This document shows positions 43,909 to 52,290 of a stretch of 64,000 bases of DNA, one piece after another. Position 1 is the stretch's first letter. Every line of letters begins with the position of its first letter. Position numbers and translations under genes: made by a program. The notes under the pieces were generated by a model that was not told the DNA's origin, made no database searches, and saw only the letters and a program-made list of their open reading frames with translations. Origin of the DNA: Streptomyces sp. NBC_00457 (GTDB lineage: Bacteria > Actinomycetota > Actinomycetes > Streptomycetales > Streptomycetaceae); assembly GCF_036014015.1 (NCBI RefSeq), contig NZ_CP107905.1:1736001-1800000 (forward strand), read 5' to 3'.

Positions 43909-45042
43909 TCATCTCTTCCGTACGACGACGAAGTCGGCGAGCGCCGCGAACTGTGCCCGCACCCGGTCGGGCATCTCGATGGCGTCGAGGGCTTCGATGG
44001 CGATGGTGTGCTGGCGGCGGGCCTCTTCGGCGGTCCACTCGCGCCCGCCCGCCTCCTCGATGAGGGCGGCACGGGCCGCGAACTCCTCCTCCGAGAAGTT
44101 CTCGAAATCGCTGCTCTTGGCGTCGGCGGCGAGCAGCTCGCCGAGCCGCTCGGAGGCCGGTCCGCCCCCCGCGAGCGCGGCGACGACCGGCAGGGACTTC
44201 TTGCGCTGGCGCAGGTCGCTCCAGGTCTGCTTGCCGGTGGAGACCGGGTCGCCCCAGATGCCGAGCAGGTCGTCGACGGCCTGGAAGGCGAGGCCCAAGT
44301 GGTAGCCGTACTTCTCCAGGGTGTCGGCGGTGCGGTCGTCCGCGCCGCCGAGCACGGCGCCGATGGAGCTGGCGCAGGCGAGCAGGGCGCCGGTCTTGTT
44401 GCCCTCCATCTCCAGGCACTCCTCGACGCTGACGCGGTCGCGGTGCTCGTAGGAGATGTCCTGCGCCTGGCCGTCGATGAGGGCACGGGTCGCGCTCGTC
44501 AGGCGGCGAGTGGCGCGGCCCGCCTCGACGGTGCCGAGTTCCAGCAGGACCTCGTTGGCCAGGGCGAACAGGGCGTCGCCGACCAGGATCGCCTGGGCGG
44601 GACCGTGCACCTTCCAGACGGTGTCGCGGTGCCGGCGCTGTTCGTCGCCGTCCATCAGGTCGTCGTGCAGCAGGGAGAAGTTGTGGACCAGTTCGACGGC
44701 GACCGCTCCGGGGATGCCTGCCTCGGGGGCGGCGCCGGTGACCTCGGCGGAGAGCACGGCAAGGGCGGGACGTACGGCCTTGCCGCCATCGCCGTCGGCG
44801 GGATTGCCCTGGGCGTCGATCCAGCCGAAGTGGTAGGCGGAAACGGTGTCCATGGGAGGGGCCAGGCGGTCGATCGCCGCCCGCAGTACCGGTGTGGCCA
44901 GGGACCGGCCGCGCTCCAGGAGCGCGGTCACGTCCACCGCGGTCCTTCGATCGGCCGTCGGGGCCGGGGGCACAGTGGGCACAGTCTCTCCTCTTGTTGC
45001 GGTACCGGGGGTGCGGGGACCTGCCGCGCGCTCATGGAGCAT
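43909..45042 (-). CDS. Polyprenyl diphosphate synthase (probably farnesyl diphosphate for squalene)
   Basis: A 377-residue trans-prenyltransferase. The first Asp-rich motif is SLLHDDLMDGDEQRR near residue 117 (DDxxD) and the second AFQAVDDLLGIWGD near 253, with GGKAVRPALAVL near 85. The ATG at 45042 overlaps the hpnE stop by one base (TGATG); the first 45 residues are disordered, so a later start is possible. By context it should make farnesyl diphosphate for HpnC/D/E. The residues before the first DDxxD are not decisive for chain length. Confidence 0.92.
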   Translation of the reverse strand: MLHERAAGPRTPGTATRGETVPTVPPAPTADRRTAVDVTALLERGRSLATPVLRAAIDRLAPPMDTVSAYHFGWIDAQGNPADGDGGKAVRPALAVLSAEVTGAAPEAGIPGAVAVELVHNFSLLHDDLMDGDEQRRHRDTVWKVHGPAQAILVGDALFALANEVLLELGTVEAGRATRRLTSATRALIDGQAQDISYEHRDRVSVEECLEMEGNKTGALLACASSIGAVLGGADDRTADTLEKYGYHLGLAFQAVDDLLGIWGDPVSTGKQTWSDLRQRKKSLPVVAALAGGGPASERLGELLAADAKSSDFENFSEEEFAARAALIEEAGGREWTAEEARRQHTIAIEALDAIEMPDRVRAQFAALADFVVVRKR

Positions 45043-46457
45043 CAGGCCGCCTCCTCGACTTCGAAGAGGTGCCGGGGGCGGGGCCGCCCCAGGGCGCTCA
45101 GCACGGCGTCCGCCGCACTCACACCACTGCGGACCGCACTCTCCATGGTCGCGGGCCACCCCGTGGCGGTCCACGCTCCGGCCAGGTAGAGGCCGGGGGC
45201 CTTGGTACGGGCGCCGGGCCGCAGCCGCCCGACGCCGGGGGTGGGCGCGAACGTGGCCGTGCGCTCCCTGGTCACGAAGAAGTCCGTCACCTCGGCACCC
45301 CGGGTGCCGGGCAACAGCCGTTCCAGTTCGGGCAGATAGCGCTCGCGCAGTTCGGCGACCGGTGCGTCGATCTCGTGCTGCGCCGCCGACTGCGACAGCG
45401 CCAGGTACTGACCGTGCTTCAGCCCGGAGGCGTCGGTCCGGTCGAAGACCCACTGCACCGGGGTGCCGAGGGCCGCGAAGAAGGGCTTGTGGAGCACCTT
45501 CCGGTCGTACACGACATGGACGTTGAGGATCGGCGCGGTGCCGATCTCCAGCAGCCGCTCCGGTGCGTCGAGGGCTCCGGCGGGCAGCAGATCGTGCGCT
45601 TCGCGGTGGGGTACGGCGAGGACGACGGCGTCGGCCTGAAGCGTTTCGCCGGGAACCTGAACGCGCAGGCGCCCGTTGTCGTCAGTAGAGATGGAGGTGA
45701 CTCGTGTACGGACCTCGGTACGCACGCCCGCGGAGTCGAGCGCCTTGCGGGCCAGCCGGTCATGCAGTTCACCCAGCGGGACACGCGCCCAGCCGATGTC
45801 GGCCGCGCCCGGTTCGGACAGCAGACCGGTCTTGAACACCATCGCGGCGAGCCCCAGCGAGGCGTCGCCCGCGACCGCGTTGAGGGTGGCGACCCCGACC
45901 AGGTCCCACAGGGCCTCGACGGCACGCGCCGACTGACCGTGCGCGGTCAGCCAGCTGCCGAAGTCCTGCGTGTCCAGGGTCGGATCGGCGAGGTCCAGCC
46001 CCTTGAGCGCGAGCGCGGCCCGCCCGACCTTGGCGCGTTCGGCGAGCGACAGATGCGGATACGTGGCCAGGCTGCGCCCCAGATGCAGGGGCACGGGCAG
46101 CGCGTCGCGCCGCAGCCTGCCGAGCCGGCGTCCCTCGGGCCTGGCGACATCGAGTACGGGCACGTCGAGACGATCCTGCAACGGCGCCAGCGCCGCTGCC
46201 TCGATGCGGTCGAGGAACCAGCGGTAGGCGGTGCAGCAGCGCAGATACACATGCTGTCCGTTGTCGACCGTCAATTCGCCGCGCTGGAAGGAGAAGGCGA
46301 GCCCGCCCAGGCGCGGCCGGCCTTCGAGCAGGGTGACGCGCACTCCGGCGTCGGCCAGCGCGAGCGCGGCGGTGATCCCGGCGAGCCCACCACCGACCAC
46401 GACGGCATCCCGCCCGGAGCGTGGCCTCGGCATGTCCGCGAGCGGCTCCTCGCTCAT
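45042..46457 (-). CDS. hpnE: Hydroxysqualene dehydroxylase HpnE (FAD-dependent)
   Basis: A 471-residue flavoprotein that reduces hydroxysqualene to squalene. The dinucleotide fold is AVVVGGGLAGITAALALADAG near residue 18. GRPRLGGLAFSFQRGELTVDNGQHVYLRCC is the family signature. The C-terminal FAD motif GLYLAGAWTATGWPATMESAVRSG lies near 425. GGGGGAG precedes the ATG at 46457. A 136-base gap separates it from hpnD, the largest between these genes, but no terminator is evident. Confidence 0.94.
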   Translation of the reverse strand: MSEEPLADMPRPRSGRDAVVVGGGLAGITAALALADAGVRVTLLEGRPRLGGLAFSFQRGELTVDNGQHVYLRCCTAYRWFLDRIEAAALAPLQDRLDVPVLDVARPEGRRLGRLRRDALPVPLHLGRSLATYPHLSLAERAKVGRAALALKGLDLADPTLDTQDFGSWLTAHGQSARAVEALWDLVGVATLNAVAGDASLGLAAMVFKTGLLSEPGAADIGWARVPLGELHDRLARKALDSAGVRTEVRTRVTSISTDDNGRLRVQVPGETLQADAVVLAVPHREAHDLLPAGALDAPERLLEIGTAPILNVHVVYDRKVLHKPFFAALGTPVQWVFDRTDASGLKHGQYLALSQSAAQHEIDAPVAELRERYLPELERLLPGTRGAEVTDFFVTRERTATFAPTPGVGRLRPGARTKAPGLYLAGAWTATGWPATMESAVRSGVSAADAVLSALGRPRPRHLFEVEEAA

Positions 46458-46593
46458 CGTGCACTCCCCCCTGCGCGGCTGCCGCGATGCTTGAACGGTG
46501 CACGGCAGGCCGTCGCAGTCAGGGACGCCGGGCGGCACCGGAGGGTTGCCCGCCGCTTTTCGCCGGTGGCATCACCTTGGACCCTTTTGTCCA

Positions 46594-47544
46594 TCAGGCG
46601 CGCCTCCTGACGGTCCGCCGGGTCACATGCCGCGCGTCCAGGCCGGACAGGCCGCGCACGGCGACGTACGCCTTCTCGCGCCCGGGCAGCGAGACCCGGC
46701 CACGCAGCACCGCCTCCGGATCGCGCTCGATGCGGTCGAGGAGGCGGCGGTAGATGCCGGCCATGGCGGCGACGCAGGCGCCGCTGCGCCGGTCGAGCAT
46801 GGGGAGCAGCCGGTAGCCCTCGGCGAAAAGGGCGCGGGCCCGACGCACTTCGAAGTGCACGAGACCCGCGAAGTCGGCGCCCTCCGGCGGTTTCGCCCCG
46901 CTGAACCCGGCCGAGCAGCCGAACTTGGCCAGGTCGTCGGCGGGTAGATAGGTGCGCCCGCCCTCGGCGTCCTCGCGGACGTCCCGCAGGATGTTGGTGA
47001 GCTGAAGCGCGAGCCCGAGCGTGTCGGCATACTCCGGCGCGCGCTCGGCGCCACGCGCCCCCCGCTCCGTACCGAACACCCCGAGCGAGAGCCGCCCGAT
47101 GGCACCCGCCACACAGCGGCAGTACACCTTCAGGTCGTCCCAGGTCTCGTAGGTCTCGCCGCGTACGTCCATCAGCACGCCGTCGATGAGTTCGTCCAGG
47201 CCGCCCAGCGGGATGGAGAACTGCTCGGCGGCATGGGTCAGGGCCACCGCTACCGGGTCGGTGTCGTCCTCGTCGACCGCGTCCTGGCGGATCCGGGTCA
47301 GCAGCGCCCGGGTGTCCTCGAGTCTGGCGATCTTGACGTCGGGTGCCAGCGCGCCGTCGCCGATGTCGTCGACACGGCGCGAGAACGCGTACAGCGCCGA
47401 CATCGCGCGCCGCTTGTGCGTGGGCAGCAGCCTGATGCCGTAGGCGAAGTTACGGGCCTGCTGTCCGGTGACGGCCTCGCAGTAGCTGTAGGCGGCGAGT
47501 ACCGGTGCGGACACGTGTGTGGGAGAGTCCACGGTCCGGATCAC
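46594..47544 (-). CDS. hpnD: Presqualene diphosphate synthase HpnD
   Basis: A 316-residue squalene/phytoene-synthase-fold enzyme that condenses two farnesyl diphosphates. SRRVDDIGDG near residue 55 (first Asp-rich motif), YCRCVAGAIGRLSLGVFG near 140, and LQLTNILRDVREDAEGGRTYLP near 180 (second motif) are present. The ATG overlaps the hpnC stop by four bases (ATGA). The basic C-terminal tail (RHVTRRTVRRRA) may be peripheral to the fold. Confidence 0.94.
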   Translation of the reverse strand: MIRTVDSPTHVSAPVLAAYSYCEAVTGQQARNFAYGIRLLPTHKRRAMSALYAFSRRVDDIGDGALAPDVKIARLEDTRALLTRIRQDAVDEDDTDPVAVALTHAAEQFSIPLGGLDELIDGVLMDVRGETYETWDDLKVYCRCVAGAIGRLSLGVFGTERGARGAERAPEYADTLGLALQLTNILRDVREDAEGGRTYLPADDLAKFGCSAGFSGAKPPEGADFAGLVHFEVRRARALFAEGYRLLPMLDRRSGACVAAMAGIYRRLLDRIERDPEAVLRGRVSLPGREKAYVAVRGLSGLDARHVTRRTVRRRA

Positions 47545-48443
47545 CCCTCTCCTCGCAGAGTCAGGCCCGCCTCGCGCAGCAACTGGATCCTGCCGGGCTT
47601 GGGCGGGCCGGGAAGTACGTCGTATTCGGCGGCGGCAATCGCATGGATTGCCGCCCTTCCCCCCGCCACGAACCCTGCGAGCAACAGCTTCAGCCTGCCG
47701 TGGACGCTACCCACCAGGGGGGCGCCTTCATTCAGGAGATCGCGGGCGCGTTGCGCTTCGTATGCAACCAGGGCGCGCACCGATGCGCCCGTGGTTTTCG
47801 CGGCGAGATCCGCCTCCTGGACATGAAAGCGCTTCATGTCGGCGGCGGGCAGATAGATGCGGTCGCGGCCGAGGTCCTCGGCGACGTCCTGGAGGTGCTC
47901 GACGATCTGCAGGGCCGTGCAGATCGCGTCGGAGCGCCTGACCCGCTCGGGGGTCTCGGTGCCGGTGACGGCGAGGACGAGACGGCCGACGGGGTTGGCG
48001 GACAGTTCGCAGTACGCAACGAGGTCGTCGTAGGTCTCGTAGCGGGAGACGAGCTGGTCCTGGCGGTTGGCGGCGATCAGGCCGAGAAAGGGGTCCGGGC
48101 TCAGCGCGCGGCGCCGGACGGTCGGCTGGAGGCGGCGCAGCAGCGGGTGACGCGGCGTCGAATCGAACACGCGGTGAAGGTCGGCCTCGAAGGCGTCCAG
48201 CATCAGCAACCGGTCCTCGGCCTGTGCGGGGGACACGCCGAGCAGCCGGGCGTCGGCGCCCCCGGGGGCGAGATCGCCGTCGCCGATGTCGTCGACGAGG
48301 CGGGCGAAGCCGTACACGGCCATGAGGTCGTCGCGCCAGGCCCTGGGCAGGAAAAACGGGGCCACGGGGAAGTTCTCGTCCGTGGCCTTGTCGAGGGTGC
48401 CGCGCTCCGGATCACCGGTCGGCGCGGTGCCGGTGCCCGTCAC
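47541..48443 (-). CDS. hpnC: Hydroxysqualene synthase HpnC
   Basis: A 300-residue paralogue of HpnD that converts presqualene diphosphate to hydroxysqualene. ENFPVAPFFLPRAWRDDLMAVYGFARLVDDIGDG near residue 24 carries the first Asp-rich motif. SANPVGRLVLAVTGT and LQDVAEDLGRDRIYLP near 190 are the second-half motifs. The start is GTG. As first gene it sits directly behind the operon's promoter region, which contains an 18-base dyad at 48646-48663. Confidence 0.93.
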   Translation of the reverse strand: MTGTGTAPTGDPERGTLDKATDENFPVAPFFLPRAWRDDLMAVYGFARLVDDIGDGDLAPGGADARLLGVSPAQAEDRLLMLDAFEADLHRVFDSTPRHPLLRRLQPTVRRRALSPDPFLGLIAANRQDQLVSRYETYDDLVAYCELSANPVGRLVLAVTGTETPERVRRSDAICTALQIVEHLQDVAEDLGRDRIYLPAADMKRFHVQEADLAAKTTGASVRALVAYEAQRARDLLNEGAPLVGSVHGRLKLLLAGFVAGGRAAIHAIAAAEYDVLPGPPKPGRIQLLREAGLTLRGEG

Positions 48444-48645
48444 CGTTCACTGCCCGGGGCGCGGACGGCACATGCTGCGTCGACCTGGGGAGTTTCCGTA
48501 GCCATTGCCGTCACATCTCCCGTTCTACACCGTCGACCCAATACGCACTATTTCGGACACGCCACCCGGTCCTCAGCGCGGCTGCCCCGGCGTAGGGGTG
48601 TCGCGTACTATCGCCCCACTTGCCGCTTATCGGGACCGGTACAGC

Positions 48646-48663
48646 TTACGTTGTACAACGCAA
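48646..48663. promoter_or_regulatory. Possible operator upstream of the hopanoid operon
   Basis: TTACGTTGTACAACGCAA is an 18-base dyad with a perfect GTTGTACAAC core and a single mismatched pair (A/C). It lies about 200 bases upstream of hpnC. Symmetry of this kind suits a TetR- or MarR-type dimer. No regulator gene is adjacent, so the binder is unknown. Confidence 0.55.
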
Positions 48664-48756
48664 CATGGTCCGTCGGGGTGTCCTGCGCATCACAAGAACA
48701 CACCGATTGGCACCAAGATTCCTAGGGTCGACCGAAGTTGACGTTTCCTTTGCAGA

Positions 48757-48795
48757 CGCGGAGCCCCGCCGGAAGGGTTCCTGCGGGGCCCTGCG
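48757..48795 (-). terminator. Hairpin after the ABC-exporter operon
   Basis: On the minus strand, starting 36 bases after the ATPase stop, CGCAGGGCCCCGC pairs with GCGGGGCTCCGCG with two mismatches. The remaining 48444-48830 region holds the hopanoid promoter and the dyad at 48646 but no gene. Confidence 0.6.
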
Positions 48796-48830
48796 AAGCG
48801 TGGTGGGCCTTTCGCCCGGATCCGGGTGGA

Positions 48831-49610
48831 CTACTTGCCCGTGAACTTCTCGTACTCCTTGATGACCTCTTCAGTAGGTCCGTCCATGCGCAGCTCGCCG
48901 CGTTCCAGCCACAGGACGCGGTTGCAGGTGTCGCGGATCGACTTGTTGTTGTGACTGACCAGGAACACCGTGCCCGCGCTCTTGCGCAGTTCGCGGATGC
49001 GTTCCTCGGAGCGCTTCTGGAACTTGCGGTCACCGGTGGCCAGCGCCTCGTCGATCATCAGGACATCGTGGTCCTTGGCGGCGGCGATGGAGAAGCGCAG
49101 CCGGGCCGCCATGCCGGAGGAATAGGTGCGCATGGGCAGGGTGATGAAGTCACCCTTCTCGTTGATGCCGGAGAACTCGACGATCTCCTCGTAGCGCTCC
49201 TTGATCTCCTCGCGGGACATACCCATGGCGAGCCCGCCCAATATGACGTTCCGTTCGCCGGTGAGGTCGTTCATCAGGGCCGCGTTCACCCCGAGCAGGG
49301 AGGGCTGGCCGTCGGTGTAGACCTTGCCGCTCTCGGCGGGGAGCAGGCCGGCGATGGCGCGCAGCAGCGTCGACTTGCCGGAACCGTTGGAGCCGATCAG
49401 GCCGATGGCCTCGCCGCGGTAGGCGACGAAGGACACGCCTCGCACGGCGTGCACCTTGCGCACTCCTCGTTCCTCGCCGCGCTTGAGCATGCGGCTGAGC
49501 GCTGCCGTGGCGCTGCCCTTGCCGGCCTTGGCACCGTTGACGCGGTAGACGATGTTCAGGTCGTCGGCGATGACGGTGGGGATCCGTTCGTCCCTCGGTT
49601 GCTCAGCCAC
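48831..49610 (-). CDS. ABC transporter ATPase, Wzt/TagH-type polysaccharide exporter
   Basis: A 259-residue ATPase. Walker A is IGLIGSNGSGKSTLLRAI near residue 72, the signature is RTYSSGMAARLRFSIA near 165, and Walker B is VLMIDEALATGD near 188; the H-loop is LVSHNN. A long N-terminal segment before the core (IVYRVNGAKAGKGSATAALSRML) is typical of polymer exporters. It lacks the C-terminal carbohydrate-binding domain found in some Wzt proteins. The GTG start overlaps the permease gene by 8 bases. It is last of the seven-gene operon and would energise export of the polymer or lipid made by the others. Confidence 0.92.
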   Translation of the reverse strand: MAEQPRDERIPTVIADDLNIVYRVNGAKAGKGSATAALSRMLKRGEERGVRKVHAVRGVSFVAYRGEAIGLIGSNGSGKSTLLRAIAGLLPAESGKVYTDGQPSLLGVNAALMNDLTGERNVILGGLAMGMSREEIKERYEEIVEFSGINEKGDFITLPMRTYSSGMAARLRFSIAAAKDHDVLMIDEALATGDRKFQKRSEERIRELRKSAGTVFLVSHNNKSIRDTCNRVLWLERGELRMDGPTEEVIKEYEKFTGK

Positions 49611-50532
49611 GGCCGTACCTCTCCTCCGCCTTCCAGAAGTAGACGAAGCCGCCGACGGCGAGCAGCACGGACCAGCCGAGCGCGGCCGCCCACACATGGT
49701 CCGGGAGGTTCTCGGAGCCGTAGCCGTCGATGAGCGCGAAGCGCATCAGGTCCATGTAGATGGCGGCCGGGTTCCACTGCAGGACGTTGGCGATCCACTG
49801 GGGCTTGTCGGCCAGCATGATCGGGATGGAGTACATCACGCCGGACGCGTACATCCATGTACGCATCACGAACGGCATCAGTTGCGCGAGGTCCGGGGTC
49901 TTGGAGCCGGCCCGGGCCATGATCAGCGCGAGGCCGGTGTTGAAGAGGAACTGCAGGGCGAGCGCCGGGACGATCAGGGCCCAGGACAGGTCCGGGAAGC
50001 TGCCGAAGATCATGGTGATGGCGAACAGCACGATCATCGAGTAGAGCAGCTGCTGCAGCTGCTGGAGCGCGAAGGACACCGGCAGCGAGGCGCGCGGGAA
50101 GTGCAGGGCGCGGACCAGGCCGAGGTTGCCGGAGATCGCGCGGACACCCGCAAGCACCGAGCTCTGGGTGAAGCTGAACACGAAGACGCCGGTGACCAGG
50201 AACGGGATGTACACCTCGCGGGACATGCCCCGGTCGGCCTCGAGGATGACGCCGAAGATGAAGAAGTACACGGCCGCGTTCAGCAGCGGCGTGACCACCT
50301 GCCAGAGCTGGCCGAGCTTCGCCTGGCTGTACTGGGCGGTCAGCTTCGCCCGGGAGAAGGCGAGAATGAAGTGACGCCGGTCCCAGAGCTGGCGGACGTA
50401 TTCCACGAGTGAGGGGCGGGCGCCGCTCACGGACAGTCCGTACTTCGCGGCGAGCTGGGCCGCGGTCAGTCGCTCGTCGGGCGACGGAGCCGCGCTCACC
50501 GCGACTCCACCGTCGTGCGTTGTCTCACTCAC
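49603..50532 (-). CDS. ABC transporter permease, Wzm/TagG-type
   Basis: A 309-residue ABC-2 permease. A cytoplasmic start (LTAAQLAAKYGLSVSGARPS) leads to the amphipathic segment LVEYVRQLWDRRHFILAFSRAKL and six membrane helices, for example AAVYFFIFGVILEA and VYIPFLVTGVFVFSFTQSSVLAG. QYSQAKLGQLWQVVTPLLNA is the family motif for teichoic-acid and O-antigen exporters. The start may be this GTG or a TTG one codon earlier. It is paired with the ATPase. Confidence 0.92.
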   Translation of the reverse strand: MSETTHDGGVAVSAAPSPDERLTAAQLAAKYGLSVSGARPSLVEYVRQLWDRRHFILAFSRAKLTAQYSQAKLGQLWQVVTPLLNAAVYFFIFGVILEADRGMSREVYIPFLVTGVFVFSFTQSSVLAGVRAISGNLGLVRALHFPRASLPVSFALQQLQQLLYSMIVLFAITMIFGSFPDLSWALIVPALALQFLFNTGLALIMARAGSKTPDLAQLMPFVMRTWMYASGVMYSIPIMLADKPQWIANVLQWNPAAIYMDLMRFALIDGYGSENLPDHVWAAALGWSVLLAVGGFVYFWKAEERYGRG

Positions 50533-50629
50533 CAAAAGAAACTTTCGTCTTCGAGATGCGCAGCCTGTGCGGGCAGGGCATGAGCCGGCGGCCGTGGGTG
50601 ACGGCCGGATGCTCTCAGGACCGAGCTTG

Positions 50630-51502
50630 TCAGATGACGGGGGGTCGGCCCAGTCGAGTCAGCCGCCACACCGTACGCCACTTCATGGGCCTGCGGGGCC
50701 CGCACTCGGTCGTCCAGCCTTCCCGGAATCCGCCGAACCACGCCTGGAGCGCGGGCCGCGTGGGGCGGCGCAGCAGGGTGAGCAGCATCCAGACGGCCAG
50801 GTAGACGGGGACCAGGGGGGCGGGGAGGTTGCGGCGGGCGAGCCAGACGCGGTTGCGGGCGACCATGCGGTGATAGACCGCGTGCCGCGAGGGCGCGGTC
50901 GTCGGGTGGTACAGCACCATGTCGGACCGGTAGTCGATCATCCAGCCCGCGTCGAGGGCCCGCCATGCAAGGTCGGTTTCCTCGTGTGCGTAGAAGAATT
51001 CGTCCGGGAGCCCGCCGACTTCGGCGAGGACCTGGGTGCGTACGGCGTTGGCGCCGCCGAGGAACGTGGTGACCCGGGAGGAGCGCAGCGGGTCGGAGGC
51101 GCGCAGCCTGGGCACATGGCGGCGCTGGGTCTCGCCGGTGTCCGGGTCGGCGATGCGGAAGCTGATGATGCCGAGCTTGGGGTCGGCCGCGAAGGCCTGG
51201 CGGCACAGCTCGGCGGTGTCGTGGTGGGCGAGCAGGCCGTCGTCGTCGAGGAAGAGCAATATGTCGACATCCCGGCCACTGGGCCCGAAGGCCTCGATGC
51301 CGACGTTGCGGCCGCCGGGGATGCCGAGGTTCTCGGGCAGCTCGATCGTGCGGACACCGTCGGGGACGTCGGGGACGGGTGAGCCGTTGCCGACGACGAC
51401 CGCCTCGACCGGGTCGCCGTCCTGCTTGGCGACCGAGTCGAGCAGGGCCCTGAGCTCCTCGGGGCGGTTGCCCATGGTGATGATGACCGCCCCGACCTTC
51501 AT
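50630..51502 (-). CDS. Glycosyltransferase family 2
   Basis: A 290-residue inverting glycosyltransferase. VGAVIITMGNRPEELRALLDSV at the start, GNGSPVPD, LGIPGGRNVGIEAF near 62 and ILLFLDDDGLLA near 80 (metal-binding DDD) are typical GT2 motifs. FYAHEETDLAWRALDAGW is the conserved ED region. The C-terminus has a hydrophobic segment (LVPVYLAVWMLLTLL), so it probably sits at the inner membrane face. The start at 51502 lies after the stop of the CDP-alcohol transferase. Donor and acceptor are unknown. Confidence 0.9.
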   Translation of the reverse strand: MKVGAVIITMGNRPEELRALLDSVAKQDGDPVEAVVVGNGSPVPDVPDGVRTIELPENLGIPGGRNVGIEAFGPSGRDVDILLFLDDDGLLAHHDTAELCRQAFAADPKLGIISFRIADPDTGETQRRHVPRLRASDPLRSSRVTTFLGGANAVRTQVLAEVGGLPDEFFYAHEETDLAWRALDAGWMIDYRSDMVLYHPTTAPSRHAVYHRMVARNRVWLARRNLPAPLVPVYLAVWMLLTLLRRPTRPALQAWFGGFREGWTTECGPRRPMKWRTVWRLTRLGRPPVI

Positions 51503-51510
51503 CCCGGGGC

Positions 51511-52290
51511 TCACCGGAGCCTGCTCGACGCGAGGATGGAGACCAGGTGCAGCAGGGTCTGCACCAGCGCGATGCCGGCCAGCACCGCGACGCCGAGCCG
51601 GGAGAAGAACAGGTCGCCGCGCATCGTGTCCAGGACGGCCAGGACCAGGATCAGCAGGGACGCCTCGATGCCGAGCACCAGCCGGTGGAACTTCAGCGCC
51701 GCGGCGGCTCTGCGGGCCAGCGCCATGCCGGAGGAACGGGGCTCGGACGCCGCCTCCTTGACCGGCGGCAGTCCGCCCTGGTGGCGGGCGACGCCGACGA
51801 GGTCGGTCTCGGCCTTGATCAAGATCGCGCCGAGCGCGGCCAGGGTGCCGAGGAACGCCCACAGCCAGTCGACGCGCCCGGAACCCCACAGGTCGGCGGC
51901 GCGCAGGCCGAAGCCGACGAGCACCGCGGCATCGCACAGATAGGCACCGACCCGGTCCAGGTAGACCCCGCCGAGCGAGAACTGCTGCTTCCAGCGCGCG
52001 ACTTCGCCGTCGACGCAGTCGAGCAGCAGATACAGCTGGACCATCAGCACGCCGAGCACGGCGCCCGCGATCCCCGGCACCAGCAGGGCGGGGGCCGCGA
52101 GCACGCCGCAGAGGGTCATCAGGTACGTGAGCTGGTTGGGCGTGACCTTGGTGGTCACCAGGGAACGCGTGATCCGCAGGGACACCTCGCGCATGTAGAG
52201 GCGTCCCGCCCAGTGCTCACCGCTGCGCCGGTCCTTGACCCCGGCGGGGTGCACGACCGGGCGGAGTTCAGCTACCGATGGCCTTGACAT
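51511..52290 (-). CDS. CDP-alcohol phosphatidyltransferase-family membrane protein
   Basis: A 259-residue integral membrane enzyme. The catalytic motif is LDCVDGEVARWKQQFSLGGV near residue 95, continuing YLDRVGAYLCD (DxxDGxxARxxxxxxxxGxxxDxxxD). Several membrane helices follow. The family transfers an alcohol phosphate from a CDP-linked donor. Its length and single domain resemble inositol-phosphate or glycerol-phosphate transferases. It overlaps the dehydrogenase gene by about 20 bases, which argues for a stoichiometric operon. Confidence 0.9.
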   Translation of the reverse strand: MSRPSVAELRPVVHPAGVKDRRSGEHWAGRLYMREVSLRITRSLVTTKVTPNQLTYLMTLCGVLAAPALLVPGIAGAVLGVLMVQLYLLLDCVDGEVARWKQQFSLGGVYLDRVGAYLCDAAVLVGFGLRAADLWGSGRVDWLWAFLGTLAALGAILIKAETDLVGVARHQGGLPPVKEAASEPRSSGMALARRAAAALKFHRLVLGIEASLLILVLAVLDTMRGDLFFSRLGVAVLAGIALVQTLLHLVSILASSRLR

